Assembly: GCF_032477075.1 (NCBI RefSeq)
Contig: NZ_JAWDXO010000040.1
Location: 1-28,925, forward strand
Source: Fusobacterium sp.
GTDB lineage: Bacteria > Fusobacteriota > Fusobacteriia > Fusobacteriales > Fusobacteriaceae
Reading direction: 5' to 3'
DNA length: 28,925 nucleotides
Shown: positions 1 through 8,306 of the stretch, in pieces
Position numbering within the stretch: position 1 is the first letter of the stretch
Layout: every line of letters starts with the position of its first letter
The notes under the pieces: model-generated
What the model saw: the letters and a program-made list of their open reading frames with translations, nothing else
What the model was told of the DNA's origin: nothing
Databases searched by the model: none
Program-made: the position numbers and the translations under genes

Positions 1-462
1 GGAAATAACTTATTCTTAGAACCATATGGAACATTATCATATACATATATAGATCAAGATGGAGCAGATGAGGGAAACAAAGCTTTAGCTATAGAAACAC
101 ATTCAAAGTCATTTGACTATACAGCAGCAAAAGTGGGAGTAGACCTTAAAAAAGTAATACCACATGAAAAAGGAAAGAGTACACTTTCAGCGGGGGTAAG
201 CTATACAAGAATATTAAGTGGAGCAGATGAGGAATATATCACAGGAAGATTCAAAGGTGGAAGTGACTTTGATATACTTGTTGCTCATAAGAATGAACAT
301 AGTATAGGATTAAATGCCAAATATGCTCTGGAACTTGAAAATGGAGTACTCTTTGATGTAAAAGGAACTTATGCAGTGGAAAGAGATTCGCACAATGATT
401 CAGGTAAAAACAAAACAAAAGGTGAATGGATAGTAGGAGCAGGGCTTGGATATAAGTTCTAA
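1..462 (+). CDS. Autotransporter beta-barrel domain, C-terminal part (5' end outside window)
   Basis: The frame is open from base 1, so this is the last 153 residues of a longer protein that starts upstream. The visible part alternates short amphipathic strands with polar loops, for example SAGVSYTRIL, HSIGLNAKYALEL and GEWIVGAGLGYKF. It ends in an aromatic residue (Tyr-Lys-Phe), the usual Bam-recognised end of an outer-membrane beta-barrel. This fits the translocator domain of a type V autotransporter, a family that is very abundant in fusobacteria. The barrel sits in the outer membrane; the passenger, which would tell the function (adhesin, protease or other), is not in the window. A GTG at 133 is an internal codon and not a start. 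An intrinsic terminator follows directly. The barrel call is firm; the passenger identity is unknown. Confidence 0.8.
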   Translation, partial: GNNLFLEPYGTLSYTYIDQDGADEGNKALAIETHSKSFDYTAAKVGVDLKKVIPHEKGKSTLSAGVSYTRILSGADEEYITGRFKGGSDFDILVAHKNEHSIGLNAKYALELENGVLFDVKGTYAVERDSHNDSGKNKTKGEWIVGAGLGYKF

Positions 463-478
463 AATAATAAAACATAAA

Positions 479-530
479 ACTCTCTTTATAAAAAGTAATT
501 TATCTGCCTTTTATAAAGAGAGTATTTTTT
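479..530. terminator. Bidirectional intrinsic terminator
   Basis: A 15-bp perfect inverted repeat (arms 479-493 and 509-523) is followed by a T-run at 524-530 and preceded by an A-rich stretch. It can therefore end both the plus-strand autotransporter and the convergent minus-strand hypothetical gene. Confidence 0.85.
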
Positions 531-978
531 ATTCTTCACTAATATCTGAAAAAGATTGCCCAATTATAAGATCAAGAGCAATATCAAGGGAATCCTTAAA
601 TCTTTTTTCTATCATCATAAATAATTTTAAAAGAATTTCCTTCTCATCAGATAGATTCAGATATTGAGTTGTGAAATCATCATCATTTTTTTCAGCCTCT
701 TCCATAAGTTCATATATTTCAAATAATTTTAAAATTATTGTGTCTTCCTTATCAAAAGATTTTTGCTGCTTTATTTTCTTAATTTTTATTTTTATATATT
801 CTAAAATGACTTCTTCTTTCCATGTATTGCTTTCGGTAATATAATAATCATAAATAGAATCTTTAAGAATTTTTTCTAAATTTTTAACAGGGAAAAATTT
901 TCCAAAAGTTGATATATTTATATCTAAAAACTCCTGTTCTAAATCAATTATATTTTCTTCTAATTCTTTTTCTGCCAT
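529..978 (-). CDS. Hypothetical helical protein, 149 aa
   Basis: I do not recognise this family. The protein is acidic at the N-terminus (MAEKELEENIIDLEQEF), then rich in Lys, Glu, Ile and Leu, and should be almost entirely alpha-helical. It has no signal peptide, no long hydrophobic segment and no cysteine. A basic patch (KIKIKKIKQQK, about residues 63-73) is followed by an acidic helix. The start is supported by AGGAG a few bases upstream of the ATG. It begins 12 nt after the stop of the MATE pump gene, so the two are very probably co-transcribed and the Shine-Dalgarno lies in the short gap. Regular codon use and the clean Shine-Dalgarno argue that it is a real gene. Its function cannot be stated; a regulatory or accessory role linked to the pump is only a guess from position. 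Confidence 0.65.
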   Translation of the reverse strand: MAEKELEENIIDLEQEFLDINISTFGKFFPVKNLEKILKDSIYDYYITESNTWKEEVILEYIKIKIKKIKQQKSFDKEDTIILKLFEIYELMEEAEKNDDDFTTQYLNLSDEKEILLKLFMMIEKRFKDSLDIALDLIIGQSFSDISEE

Positions 979-990
979 AGTATTATTCTC

Positions 991-2343
991 CTATACAGTA
1001 ACATCTTTTATCCATTTTAAAGTTTTATATCTGAATAATGAAGAAGCAAGCTTTATAACTTCTGAAAAATCTGCTATTCCAACTAAAATATAAACTGGAA
1101 CTTTGTAATATGCTCCAATGAAAGCCACTGGAACAGCATAGAGCCACAAAGGAAATATATCTAAACAAAATGCTACTTTTGTATCTCCTCCAGCTCTAAA
1201 TAATCCTATCAACAGAGTCCAGTTAATCATTTTTAGAAAAACAAACATACCAACAGTTCTCAGAGTTTTCACAGCCATTATATGTGTTTCTGGTGGCAGA
1301 TGATATAATGAAACAATAGTATTAGTAAGACCTTGAACAAGAAGAAGACTGAACACAGCCATTCCAAAAGCTATTTGCAGTATTTTTCTTGAATAGACAA
1401 CAACTTTGTTTTTATCCCCTTTACCAATAGTGTGTCCAATTATAACAGAAGCTGAGTTAGATATTCCCATAAATAATATAGAAGAAATAGCAGTAATAAT
1501 ATCAGCTATCTGTACACATGCAGCTTGTGTTGTTCCAAGTTTTGAATAGGCTACTGAAAGAGAAACTACTCCAAGTATCCACAACATTTCTGTAAGAAGA
1601 ACAGGGGTAGAAATTTTTATTATTTCTTTTACAAGATTTCTAGGAAGCTTTAAATATGATTGAAAATTTCCTTTCAGATTAAAATCTTTTTTATAAACTA
1701 TAAATAAAATAGTTGAAAGTTCTAGTATTCTTGCAATAACAGTAGCTAAGGCAGCTCCTCTCTCTTCTAAACGAGGAAACCCAAGATTACCATATATAAA
1801 ACAATAATTGAAAAATGTATTTGCAGTAACTCCTATAGAAGCAGATATCATGGGTATTCTAGTGAGCCCCATAGCTCTTAGACAAAAACCTATACTAAAA
1901 GAGATGGCATAAAATGTATAAGAAAATAATGCTCTCCTTATATAAGATACTCCAATAGATAGAACTTGTGGTTCTTTAGTAAAGATTCCAATTATTTTTT
2001 CAGCTCCAACAAAAGTAATAATAGAAAAGATAAGAGAAAGAGTAATACCAGCAAGTACAAGCTTTCCTAATATTCTTCTTATCATTTCAAAATTTTTCTT
2101 ACCAAAATATTGAGCTATAAATACACCCATACCACTGCACAGTCCAAATAAAAAAAGATCCAGTATCCTATAAACACTGTTGGCGAATCCAACTGCTGCA
2201 ATAAATTCGGTTCCTAATCTCCCTATCATAAGATTATCAATAAAGTTTAGTGATGAAGATATAAGCTGCTGTATCATTAATGGTATTCCAATAGTAAGGA
2301 AACTCTTATAAAATTCAGATAAATCTACTTTTTCTTTTTGCAT
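991..2343 (-). CDS. MATE family multidrug/sodium efflux transporter
   Basis: About 450 residues with twelve predicted membrane helices in two similar halves, as in the multi-antimicrobial extrusion family, which exports drugs or metabolites in exchange for Na+ or H+. Family-typical stretches are visible: GIPLMIQQLISSSLNFIDN near the N-terminus, VGFANSVYRILDLFLFGL, and in the second half CVQIADIITAISSILFMGIS and LFRAGGDTK. The frame extends 14 codons further upstream, but the Met chosen here (MQKEKVDL) has GGGAGG six bases before it, while the upstream Met has no such site. The length of about 450 is normal for the family. It is the first gene of a probable two-gene transcript with the 149-residue hypothetical protein, driven by a promoter around 2376-2404. 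The substrate cannot be predicted. Confidence 0.9.
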   Translation of the reverse strand: MQKEKVDLSEFYKSFLTIGIPLMIQQLISSSLNFIDNLMIGRLGTEFIAAVGFANSVYRILDLFLFGLCSGMGVFIAQYFGKKNFEMIRRILGKLVLAGITLSLIFSIITFVGAEKIIGIFTKEPQVLSIGVSYIRRALFSYTFYAISFSIGFCLRAMGLTRIPMISASIGVTANTFFNYCFIYGNLGFPRLEERGAALATVIARILELSTILFIVYKKDFNLKGNFQSYLKLPRNLVKEIIKISTPVLLTEMLWILGVVSLSVAYSKLGTTQAACVQIADIITAISSILFMGISNSASVIIGHTIGKGDKNKVVVYSRKILQIAFGMAVFSLLLVQGLTNTIVSLYHLPPETHIMAVKTLRTVGMFVFLKMINWTLLIGLFRAGGDTKVAFCLDIFPLWLYAVPVAFIGAYYKVPVYILVGIADFSEVIKLASSLFRYKTLKWIKDVTV

Positions 2344-2375
2344 GAATCCTCCCAAGATAAATATGCTATTTAAAT

Positions 2376-2404
2376 ATTTTATCAATAAAAAAATTAAAAT
2401 ACAA
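2376..2404 (-). promoter_or_regulatory. Promoter for the MATE pump gene
   Basis: On the minus strand, TTGTAT (2404-2399) and TAAAAT (2381-2376) are separated by exactly 17 nt. A TG lies one base before the -10 (extended -10). It lies 33 nt upstream of the chosen start codon and is back to back with the groES promoter. Confidence 0.55.
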
Positions 2405-2441
2405 GAGTCATAAAAAGAAAATAAAAAATTGAAAAAAAGTA

Positions 2442-2470
2442 TTGACAGAGAAAAGTAAATGATTTAATAT
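2442..2470 (+). promoter_or_regulatory. Vegetative (sigma-A type) promoter of groESL
   Basis: A perfect TTGACA (2442-2447), a 17-nt spacer and TAATAT (2465-2470). Transcription would start near 2477, just before the CIRCE inverted repeat. Confidence 0.85.
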
Positions 2471-2483
2471 GTATATGTAAAAA

Positions 2484-2510
2484 CTAGCACTCGTCATCAT
2501 TGAGTGCTAA
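2484..2510 (+). promoter_or_regulatory. CIRCE operator (HrcA binding site)
   Basis: CTAGCACTC, a 9-nt spacer, and GAGTGCTAA. This matches the CIRCE consensus TTAGCACTC-N9-GAGTGCTAA except for the first base. It sits between the promoter and groES, as expected for repression by HrcA, which relieves under heat shock. No hrcA gene is in the window. Confidence 0.95.
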
Positions 2511-2538
2511 TAAAAAATAATAAATGGAGGGATATGTT

Positions 2539-2808
2539 GTGAATATCAGACCAATAGGAGAAAGAGTTTTAGTTAAACTTGTAAAAGTAGAAGAAAAAAC
2601 TGCAAGTGGAATTATTCTTCCAGGAGCTGGTGATAAAGAAAAGCCTAATTTAGGTGAAGTTATCGCAGTAGGAAATGGAGAAAAGTTATCTGATATCAAA
2701 GTTGGAGAAAAGGTAGTTTATGCTAAATTTTCTGGAACTGAGATAAAAGATGAAGAAGAAAAGTATCTTATTTTAAATATAGAAGATATATTGGCAGTAG
2801 TTGAATAA
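2539..2808 (+). CDS. groES: Co-chaperonin GroES
   Basis: This 89-residue protein forms the seven-membered lid of the GroEL folding chamber in the cytoplasm. The sequence begins NIRPIGERVLVKLVKVEEKT and has the mobile loop ASGIILPG (about residues 23-30), followed by GEVIAVGNGE and GEKVVYAKFSGTEI, all typical of GroES. The start is taken as the GTG at 2539: GGAGGG lies at 2526-2531, and the upstream in-frame ATG at 2524 overlaps that Shine-Dalgarno and would add five non-conserved residues. It is the first gene of the groESL operon, under a strong promoter with a CIRCE operator. groEL follows after 16 nt. Confidence 0.97.
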   Translation: MNIRPIGERVLVKLVKVEEKTASGIILPGAGDKEKPNLGEVIAVGNGEKLSDIKVGEKVVYAKFSGTEIKDEEEKYLILNIEDILAVVE

Positions 2809-2824
2809 TCAGGAGGGATATATA

Positions 2825-4444
2825 ATGGCAAAAATATTAAAATTTGATGAAGAAGCAAGAAAAAAACTTGAAAAAGGTGTAAATACATTGGCAGATGCAG
2901 TAAAAATTACATTAGGACCAAGAGGAAGAAATGTTGTTCTTGAAAAAAGTTATGGAGCACCACTTATTACAAATGATGGAGTATCTATTGCAAAAGAGAT
3001 AGAATTGGAAGATCCATTTGAAAATATGGGAGCTCAGTTAGTAAAAGAAGTAGCAACTAAATCAAATGATGTAGCAGGAGATGGAACTACAACAGCTACT
3101 ATATTAGCTCAGGCAATAGTAAAAGAAGGATTGAAAATGGTAAGTGCAGGAGCAAATCCTATGTTTATCAAAAAAGGAATTGATAAAGCAACTAAAGAAG
3201 TTATTGAACATCTTAAAGCAAGAGCTAAAAAAATTCAATCTAATGATGAGATAGCTCAAGTAGCATCAGTATCAGCAGGAGATGAAGAAATTGGAAAACT
3301 TATAGCTCAGGCTATGGAAAAAGTTGGAGAGACAGGGGTTATAACTGTAGAAGAAGCAAAATCTCTTGAAACAACTTTAGAAGTAGTAGAGGGAATGCAG
3401 TTTGACAAAGGATATATTTCTCCATATATGGTAACAGATACAGAAAGAATGACAGCAGAATTGGATAATCCATATATTCTTATAACAGACAAAAAAATAT
3501 CAAGTATGAAAGATATACTTCCAGTATTGGAAGAAACAGTACAAGCTTCAAGACCAGTTCTTATAATAGCAGATGAACTTGAAGGAGAAGCACTCACTAC
3601 TCTTGTAATCAACAAATTAAGAGGAACTTTAAATGTTGTAGCAGTAAAAGCACCAGCATTTGGTGACAGAAGAAAAGCTATGTTAGAAGATATAGCAGTA
3701 CTTACTGGTGGAGAAGTAATTTCTGAAGAAAAAGGAATGAAACTGGAAGAAACAACTATCTCTCAGTTAGGTAGAGCTAAAAAAGTAAAAGTAACAAAAG
3801 ATATAACTGTAGTAGTAGATGGAATGGGAACAAGTGAAGATATTAAAGGAAGAGTAAATTCTATAAAAAATCAAATAGAAACAACAACTTCTGATTATGA
3901 TAAAGAAAAATTGCAAGAAAGATTGGCTAAGTTATCTGGTGGAGTGGCTGTTATAAAAGTAGGAGCAGCTACAGAAATAGAAATGAAAGATAAAAAATTG
4001 AGAATAGAAGATGCTCTAAATGCTACAAGAGCAGCAGTAGAAGAGGGAATAGTACCTGGTGGAGGAACTATTTTATTAGAAATTGTAAAAGCTATGGAGA
4101 ACTTCAAACTTGAAGGTGAAGAAGGGATTGGAGTAGAAATAGTTAAAAAGGCATTGACTTCACCATTAAAACAAATAGCAGAAAATGCTGGAGTAGATGG
4201 AGCAGTTGTTGTAGAAAAAGTAAGAGAAATGGAAGAAGGGTTTGGATTTAATGCTGCAACAGAAAAATATGTAAATATGGTAGAAGCAGGAATTATAGAT
4301 CCAGTTAAGGTAACTAGGTCAGCAATACAGAATGCTGCATCAGTATCTGCATTAATACTTACTACAGAAGTATTAGTTGCTGCTAAAAAAGAGGCAAAAG
4401 AACCAGAAATGGGCAATCCAGGAATGATGCCAGGAATGATGTAA
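2825..4444 (+). CDS. groEL: Chaperonin GroEL
   Basis: A 539-residue Hsp60 chaperonin that refolds proteins in an ATP-driven double ring with GroES. Typical signatures are all present: TLGPRGRNVVLEKSYGAP near residues 30-47, the ATP-site motif AGDGTTTATILAQ (about 84-96), AAVEEGIVPGGG (about 403-414), and a C-terminal Gly-Met tail (GNPGMMPGMM) that lines the cavity floor. The ATG at 2825 follows AGGAGGG with normal spacing. An ATG eight codons upstream lies before this Shine-Dalgarno and is not conserved. The only copy in the window, co-transcribed with groES and followed by a terminator. Confidence 0.99.
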   Translation: MAKILKFDEEARKKLEKGVNTLADAVKITLGPRGRNVVLEKSYGAPLITNDGVSIAKEIELEDPFENMGAQLVKEVATKSNDVAGDGTTTATILAQAIVKEGLKMVSAGANPMFIKKGIDKATKEVIEHLKARAKKIQSNDEIAQVASVSAGDEEIGKLIAQAMEKVGETGVITVEEAKSLETTLEVVEGMQFDKGYISPYMVTDTERMTAELDNPYILITDKKISSMKDILPVLEETVQASRPVLIIADELEGEALTTLVINKLRGTLNVVAVKAPAFGDRRKAMLEDIAVLTGGEVISEEKGMKLEETTISQLGRAKKVKVTKDITVVVDGMGTSEDIKGRVNSIKNQIETTTSDYDKEKLQERLAKLSGGVAVIKVGAATEIEMKDKKLRIEDALNATRAAVEEGIVPGGGTILLEIVKAMENFKLEGEEGIGVEIVKKALTSPLKQIAENAGVDGAVVVEKVREMEEGFGFNAATEKYVNMVEAGIIDPVKVTRSAIQNAASVSALILTTEVLVAAKKEAKEPEMGNPGMMPGMM

Positions 4445-4461
4445 TTGTATTAAAATAATAG

Positions 4462-4495
4462 AAACCTCTCCTTAAATATAGTGAGAGGTTTTTTT
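4462..4495 (+). terminator. Intrinsic terminator after groEL
   Basis: AAACCTCTC (4462-4470) pairs with GAGAGGTTT (4483-4491) around a 12-nt loop, followed by a T-run to 4495. Confidence 0.9.
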
Positions 4496-4773
4496 ATGCA
4501 GATTAAAAAATTAATTTATCCAACTTTATAAGAAATGTAATAATAGGAACATTAAAAAAGTCAATAAATAATTTACTAATAAATAAATTAGGAATAGCAA
4601 AAAATGTTTTAGATGAGGATAAATATTTTTTTGTAAGAGTTTCCATAAAATGAAAAATGGAAAATTAAAAAAATTTAAAAAATATTTTCTAAATAAGGTT
4701 TAAATGAGGTATAATATATAATAGAATAATTTTAAATCGAACTAAAAATTTTAATATATTTGGAGGGATGGCT
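4496..4773 (+). other. Intergenic region upstream of the phosphohexomutase operon
   Basis: This very AT-rich stretch holds no convincing gene. A good -10 hexamer, TATAAT, lies at 4710-4715, about 60 nt before the mutase start, but the -35 is weak (TTCTAA at 4687-4692). A 48-codon open stretch (4507-4650) has no start codon or Shine-Dalgarno and is treated as chance. Confidence 0.45.
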
Positions 4774-6504
4774 ATGGAAAAAGAAATTTTAAAAAGATAT
4801 GAAATGTGGCTGAATTCAGAGTATCTTGATGAAAAAGATAGAGAAGAATTAATGAGCATAAAAGGAAATGATGCAGAAATAGAAAGTAGATTTTATACTG
4901 ATTTGAGTTTTGGTACTGCTGGTATGAGAGGTGTAAGAGGAATAGGAAAAAATAGAATAAACAAGTACAACATAAGAAAGGCAACTCAAGGACTGGCTAA
5001 TTATATAATAGAAAATACAGGTGAAGTTGGAAAGAAAAAAGGAGTTGCTATAGCTTATGACTGCAGAATAGATTCAGTTGAATATGCATTAAATACAGCT
5101 CTTGTTTTAGCAGGAAATGGAATAAAAGCTTATCTCTTTACATCATTAAGATCAACACCTGAATTATCTTTTGCCACAAGAGAATTAAAAGCTCAAGCAG
5201 GAGTAATGGTAACAGCTTCTCATAATCCGCAGGAATACAATGGATATAAAGTATACTGGGAAGATGGAGCACAGATAGTGGAACCTCAAGCAAGCGGTAT
5301 AGTAAATGAAGTAAATAATGTAAATATATTCAGTGATATAAAAATGATTTCAGAAGAGGAAGCAAAATCTAGAGGATTGTTAGAATATATTGATAAAAAA
5401 ATAGATGATAGATTTGTAGAAGAAGTAGAAAAACAAGCTATTAATAGAGATATACCTGGAAAAAAAGATTTTAAAATAGTTTATTCCCCACTTCATGGAA
5501 CAGGAAGGGTAGCAGTACAAAGAGTATTAAAAGAAATGGGATTTGATTCTGTATATACAGTACCTGAGCAGGAGATGCCAGATGGAATGTTTCCGACTTG
5601 TCCATATGCTAATCCGGAAGATAAGTCAGTATTTAAATTAAGTACACAGCTTGCTGATAAAATAGGAGCAGATATCTGTCTTGCTAATGATCCAGATGCA
5701 GACAGAACAGGTATGGCAATTAGAGATAATGAAGGAAATTGGGTATATCCAAATGGAAATCAAATTGGGGTTCTTTTAATGAATTATCTGTTAGAAATGA
5801 ATAAGAATATACCTTCAAATGGGGCTGTAATATCTACAATAGTTTCTACACCTATGCTTGATGTGATAGCTAAAGATAAAGGAATAAAATTATATAGGAC
5901 ACTTACAGGATTTAAATATATAGGAGAAAAAATTAGACAGTTTGAAACTAAGGAACTAGATGGAACTTTCTTATTTGGATTTGAAGAATCTATAGGTTAT
6001 TTAGTAGGAACACATGTGAGAGATAAAGATGCTGTAGTAGCTACTTTAATGTTATCTGAAATGGCTGCTTATTACAACAGCATAGGTACAACTGTTTATA
6101 AAGAGTTAAATAAACTATATGATAAATATGGGTGGTTTGTAGAAGAGACAATAGCTATTACCAAACAAGGTAAGGATGGATTAGAAGAAATTGGAAGAAT
6201 AATGGAAAATTTAAGAACACATGAACATGAAGAAGTAGCTGGAAGAAAAGTTGAATATTATAAAGATTTTAAACTTCAGGTAGAAAAAAATATGAAAACT
6301 GGGAAAACATCGAAAATTGATTTACCTAAATCAGATGTTATTCAGTTTATTCTTGAAGATGGAACTTATGTAACAGCAAGACCTTCTGGAACTGAACCAA
6401 AAATTAAGTATTATATCTGTGTTGTGGATAAAACTAAAGAAAAATCATTAGCTAAACTTGAGGATATTAAATCTGGATTTCAAACTTATGTAGATTCATT
6501 ATAA
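4774..6504 (+). CDS. Phosphoglucomutase/phosphomannomutase (alpha-D-phosphohexomutase)
   Basis: A 576-residue cytoplasmic enzyme that moves phosphate between C1 and C6 of hexoses. It links glycolysis to glycogen, envelope and LPS sugar synthesis. All four family loops are present: the phosphoserine loop TASHNP (catalytic Ser about residue 149), the Mg2+ loop DPDADR (about 306-311), the sugar loop GFEES (about 402-406) and the C-terminal phosphate loop RPSGTEPK. Length and the N-terminal FGTAGMRG motif match the Bacillus PgcA type (about 580 aa). The ATG at 4774 is chosen because GGAGGG (4762-4767) is six bases before it; the ATG at 4768 abuts the Shine-Dalgarno. First gene of a five-gene operon; hemW follows after 20 nt. 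Glucose versus mannose preference cannot be read from the sequence. Confidence 0.93.
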   Translation: MEKEILKRYEMWLNSEYLDEKDREELMSIKGNDAEIESRFYTDLSFGTAGMRGVRGIGKNRINKYNIRKATQGLANYIIENTGEVGKKKGVAIAYDCRIDSVEYALNTALVLAGNGIKAYLFTSLRSTPELSFATRELKAQAGVMVTASHNPQEYNGYKVYWEDGAQIVEPQASGIVNEVNNVNIFSDIKMISEEEAKSRGLLEYIDKKIDDRFVEEVEKQAINRDIPGKKDFKIVYSPLHGTGRVAVQRVLKEMGFDSVYTVPEQEMPDGMFPTCPYANPEDKSVFKLSTQLADKIGADICLANDPDADRTGMAIRDNEGNWVYPNGNQIGVLLMNYLLEMNKNIPSNGAVISTIVSTPMLDVIAKDKGIKLYRTLTGFKYIGEKIRQFETKELDGTFLFGFEESIGYLVGTHVRDKDAVVATLMLSEMAAYYNSIGTTVYKELNKLYDKYGWFVEETIAITKQGKDGLEEIGRIMENLRTHEHEEVAGRKVEYYKDFKLQVEKNMKTGKTSKIDLPKSDVIQFILEDGTYVTARPSGTEPKIKYYICVVDKTKEKSLAKLEDIKSGFQTYVDSL

Positions 6505-6524
6505 TATTAAATGGAGGAAAATCA

Positions 6525-7601
6525 ATGGTAGATGGGATATATATACATATTCCTTTCTGTTTAAACAAATGTAATTACTGCGATTTTCTATCATTCAAAT
6601 CTGATAAAGAGAGTGGAAAGAAATATGTGGATTATCTATTAAAGGAAATAGAATTGTATCCTTCATATAGATATAGCACAATTTACTTTGGGGGTGGAAC
6701 CCCCTCTCTTTTAGATTGTGAAGATATAGAAAGAATATTAAAGAAATTAGATATAGAAATAGGAGCAGAAATAACTCTTGAAGTGAATCCCAAGACTGTA
6801 GACTATGAAAAACTTCTTCAATTAAAAAAAATTGGAATAAACAGATTGAGTATAGGAATTCAGTCATTTGACAAAAAGTATTTGAAAATGCTTGGAAGGC
6901 TTCACTCATCAGAAGAAGGAGCAGAAACTTACTATAGTGCAAGAAAAGCTGGATTTGAAAATATAAGCCTTGATTTAATGTTTTCACTGCCAGAGCAAAA
7001 CTTAAAAGAAGTAGAGAATGATTTAAAAAGACTTTTAGATATGAAGCCAGAACATTTTTCTATTTACTCACTTATTTGGGAAGAGGGAACTGTATTTTTT
7101 GAAAAATTAAAAAAAGGTCTTTTAAAAGAAACTGAAAATGAAATAGAAGCAGATATGTTTGAGAAAATAATAGATACAGCTGAAGAGGCAGGATATATTC
7201 ATTATGAAATATCTAATTTTTCATTGCCTCAAAAAGAAGCTGTACATAATACAAAATACTGGGAAAACAAAGAATATCTGGGAATAGGCTTAGGAGCTTC
7301 TGGATATATTGATGATATGAGATATAAAAATCAGGTGAAATTTTTAGAATATTATGATAGTATAGAAAGTAGGATAAAACCAGTTGCTGAAAAAGAGAAT
7401 ATAAGTTTAAAAGAAAAAGTGGAATATAAATATATTCTAGGTTTTAGGCTTTTAAAAAAAGGAGTTATACCAGAAGGAGAGTATATAGAGAAGTGTATAT
7501 CCCTTGAAAAACGAGGTTATCTTATAAAAAAAGGAGAACATTTTGTTTTAAGCAGAAAAGGACTTATGGTTGCAAACGATGTACTAGATGAATTTATATA
7601 A
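6525..7601 (+). CDS. hemW: HemW-like radical SAM protein (heme chaperone; coproporphyrinogen oxidase homologue)
   Basis: A 358-residue radical SAM protein. The cluster motif FCLNKCNYCDF places Cys12, Cys16 and Cys19 (CxxxCxxC) for the 4Fe-4S centre, and FGGGTPSLL (about 55-63) is the usual glycine-rich SAM motif. It lacks the longer N-terminal region of true HemN, so it belongs to the HemW group. Those proteins were often annotated as oxygen-independent coproporphyrinogen III oxidase, but they bind and deliver heme. The ATG has GGAGG seven bases upstream. It sits between a phosphohexomutase and yggS in one operon (gaps of 20 and 13 nt). No heme biosynthesis gene is nearby, which favours the chaperone reading over the HemN activity. 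Confidence 0.88.
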   Translation: MVDGIYIHIPFCLNKCNYCDFLSFKSDKESGKKYVDYLLKEIELYPSYRYSTIYFGGGTPSLLDCEDIERILKKLDIEIGAEITLEVNPKTVDYEKLLQLKKIGINRLSIGIQSFDKKYLKMLGRLHSSEEGAETYYSARKAGFENISLDLMFSLPEQNLKEVENDLKRLLDMKPEHFSIYSLIWEEGTVFFEKLKKGLLKETENEIEADMFEKIIDTAEEAGYIHYEISNFSLPQKEAVHNTKYWENKEYLGIGLGASGYIDDMRYKNQVKFLEYYDSIESRIKPVAEKENISLKEKVEYKYILGFRLLKKGVIPEGEYIEKCISLEKRGYLIKKGEHFVLSRKGLMVANDVLDEFI

Positions 7602-7614
7602 GGAGTTGAAAATA

Positions 7615-8292
7615 ATGGGTGATATAAAGAAAAATATTTTAGAAATAGAGGAAGATATAAAAAAACACTCATTAAACCCTAAAAAAGCAAGATTTATAGC
7701 TGTTACAAAATATGTAGGAGCAGAAGATATGATTCCAATAGTAAATTGTGGAGTAAAAATTTTTGGAGAAAATAAAGCTCAAATTATGAGAGAGAAGCAG
7801 GAAAAATTTAATGAAATGGGAATAAAAGATGTAGAATGGCATTTCATTGGAAATCTTCAAAAAAATAAAGTAAAATATGTTGCTGAATATGTAAAAATGA
7901 TACATTCAGTAAATAAAATATCTCTTGCTCAGGAAATTGATAAAAGAGCGAAACAATATGATAGGGTTATTGATATTCTGCTTGAAATAAATATAGCTGG
8001 AGAAGAGAGCAAAGAAGGATATAAACTTGAGGAATTATATAAAGAGCTTCCTCAATTGATGGAATTAAAAAATATAAATATCATAGGATTAATGACTATG
8101 GCACCATTTGTTGATGATGAAGAACTATTAAGGAGTGTTTTTAGAAGATTAAGAGAAATAAAAGATGAATTAAATGAAAAATGGTTTGAAGGAAAATTAG
8201 TTGAGCTTTCTATGGGAATGACTAATGACTATAAGATAGCATTGGAAGAAGGTGCAACATTGATAAGAGTAGGCAGAAAGATTTTTCAATAG
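7615..8292 (+). CDS. yggS: YggS/PLPBP family pyridoxal phosphate homeostasis protein
   Basis: This 225-residue single-domain PLP-binding protein of the alanine racemase N-terminal fold controls free PLP and amino/keto acid balance; it is not known to be a conventional enzyme. The PLP lysine is Lys32 in FIAVTKYV. Other family stretches are WHFIGNLQKNKVK, IIGLMTMAP, the phosphate-binding SMGMTNDY and ATLIRVGRKIF. The ATG at 7615 follows AAGGAG at 7600-7605; the in-frame ATG nine codons upstream lies inside the end of hemW and has no such site. It lies directly before sepF, the same order as ylmE-ylmF in Bacillus and other Gram-positive lineages. Confidence 0.93.
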   Translation: MGDIKKNILEIEEDIKKHSLNPKKARFIAVTKYVGAEDMIPIVNCGVKIFGENKAQIMREKQEKFNEMGIKDVEWHFIGNLQKNKVKYVAEYVKMIHSVNKISLAQEIDKRAKQYDRVIDILLEINIAGEESKEGYKLEELYKELPQLMELKNINIIGLMTMAPFVDDEELLRSVFRRLREIKDELNEKWFEGKLVELSMGMTNDYKIALEEGATLIRVGRKIFQ

Positions 8293-8306
8293 GAGGTTTT
8301 AATAGA

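Noticed and set aside
133..462. 109-codon ORF starting at GTG 133
   Set aside because: The frame is open to base 1 and the residues upstream continue the barrel, so the GTG is internal to a larger gene.
3307..4416. Long open frames on the minus strand inside groEL (102 and 173 codons)
   Set aside because: They lie opposite a highly conserved gene, have low-complexity Ser/Ile/Thr-rich products and no Shine-Dalgarno. They are shadows of codon bias.
4507..4650. 48-codon open stretch between groEL and the phosphohexomutase (includes FIRNVIIGTLKKS)
   Set aside because: No start codon with a Shine-Dalgarno, preceded and followed by stops, and the length is within chance for such AT-rich DNA. It could be a gene remnant but nothing supports that.
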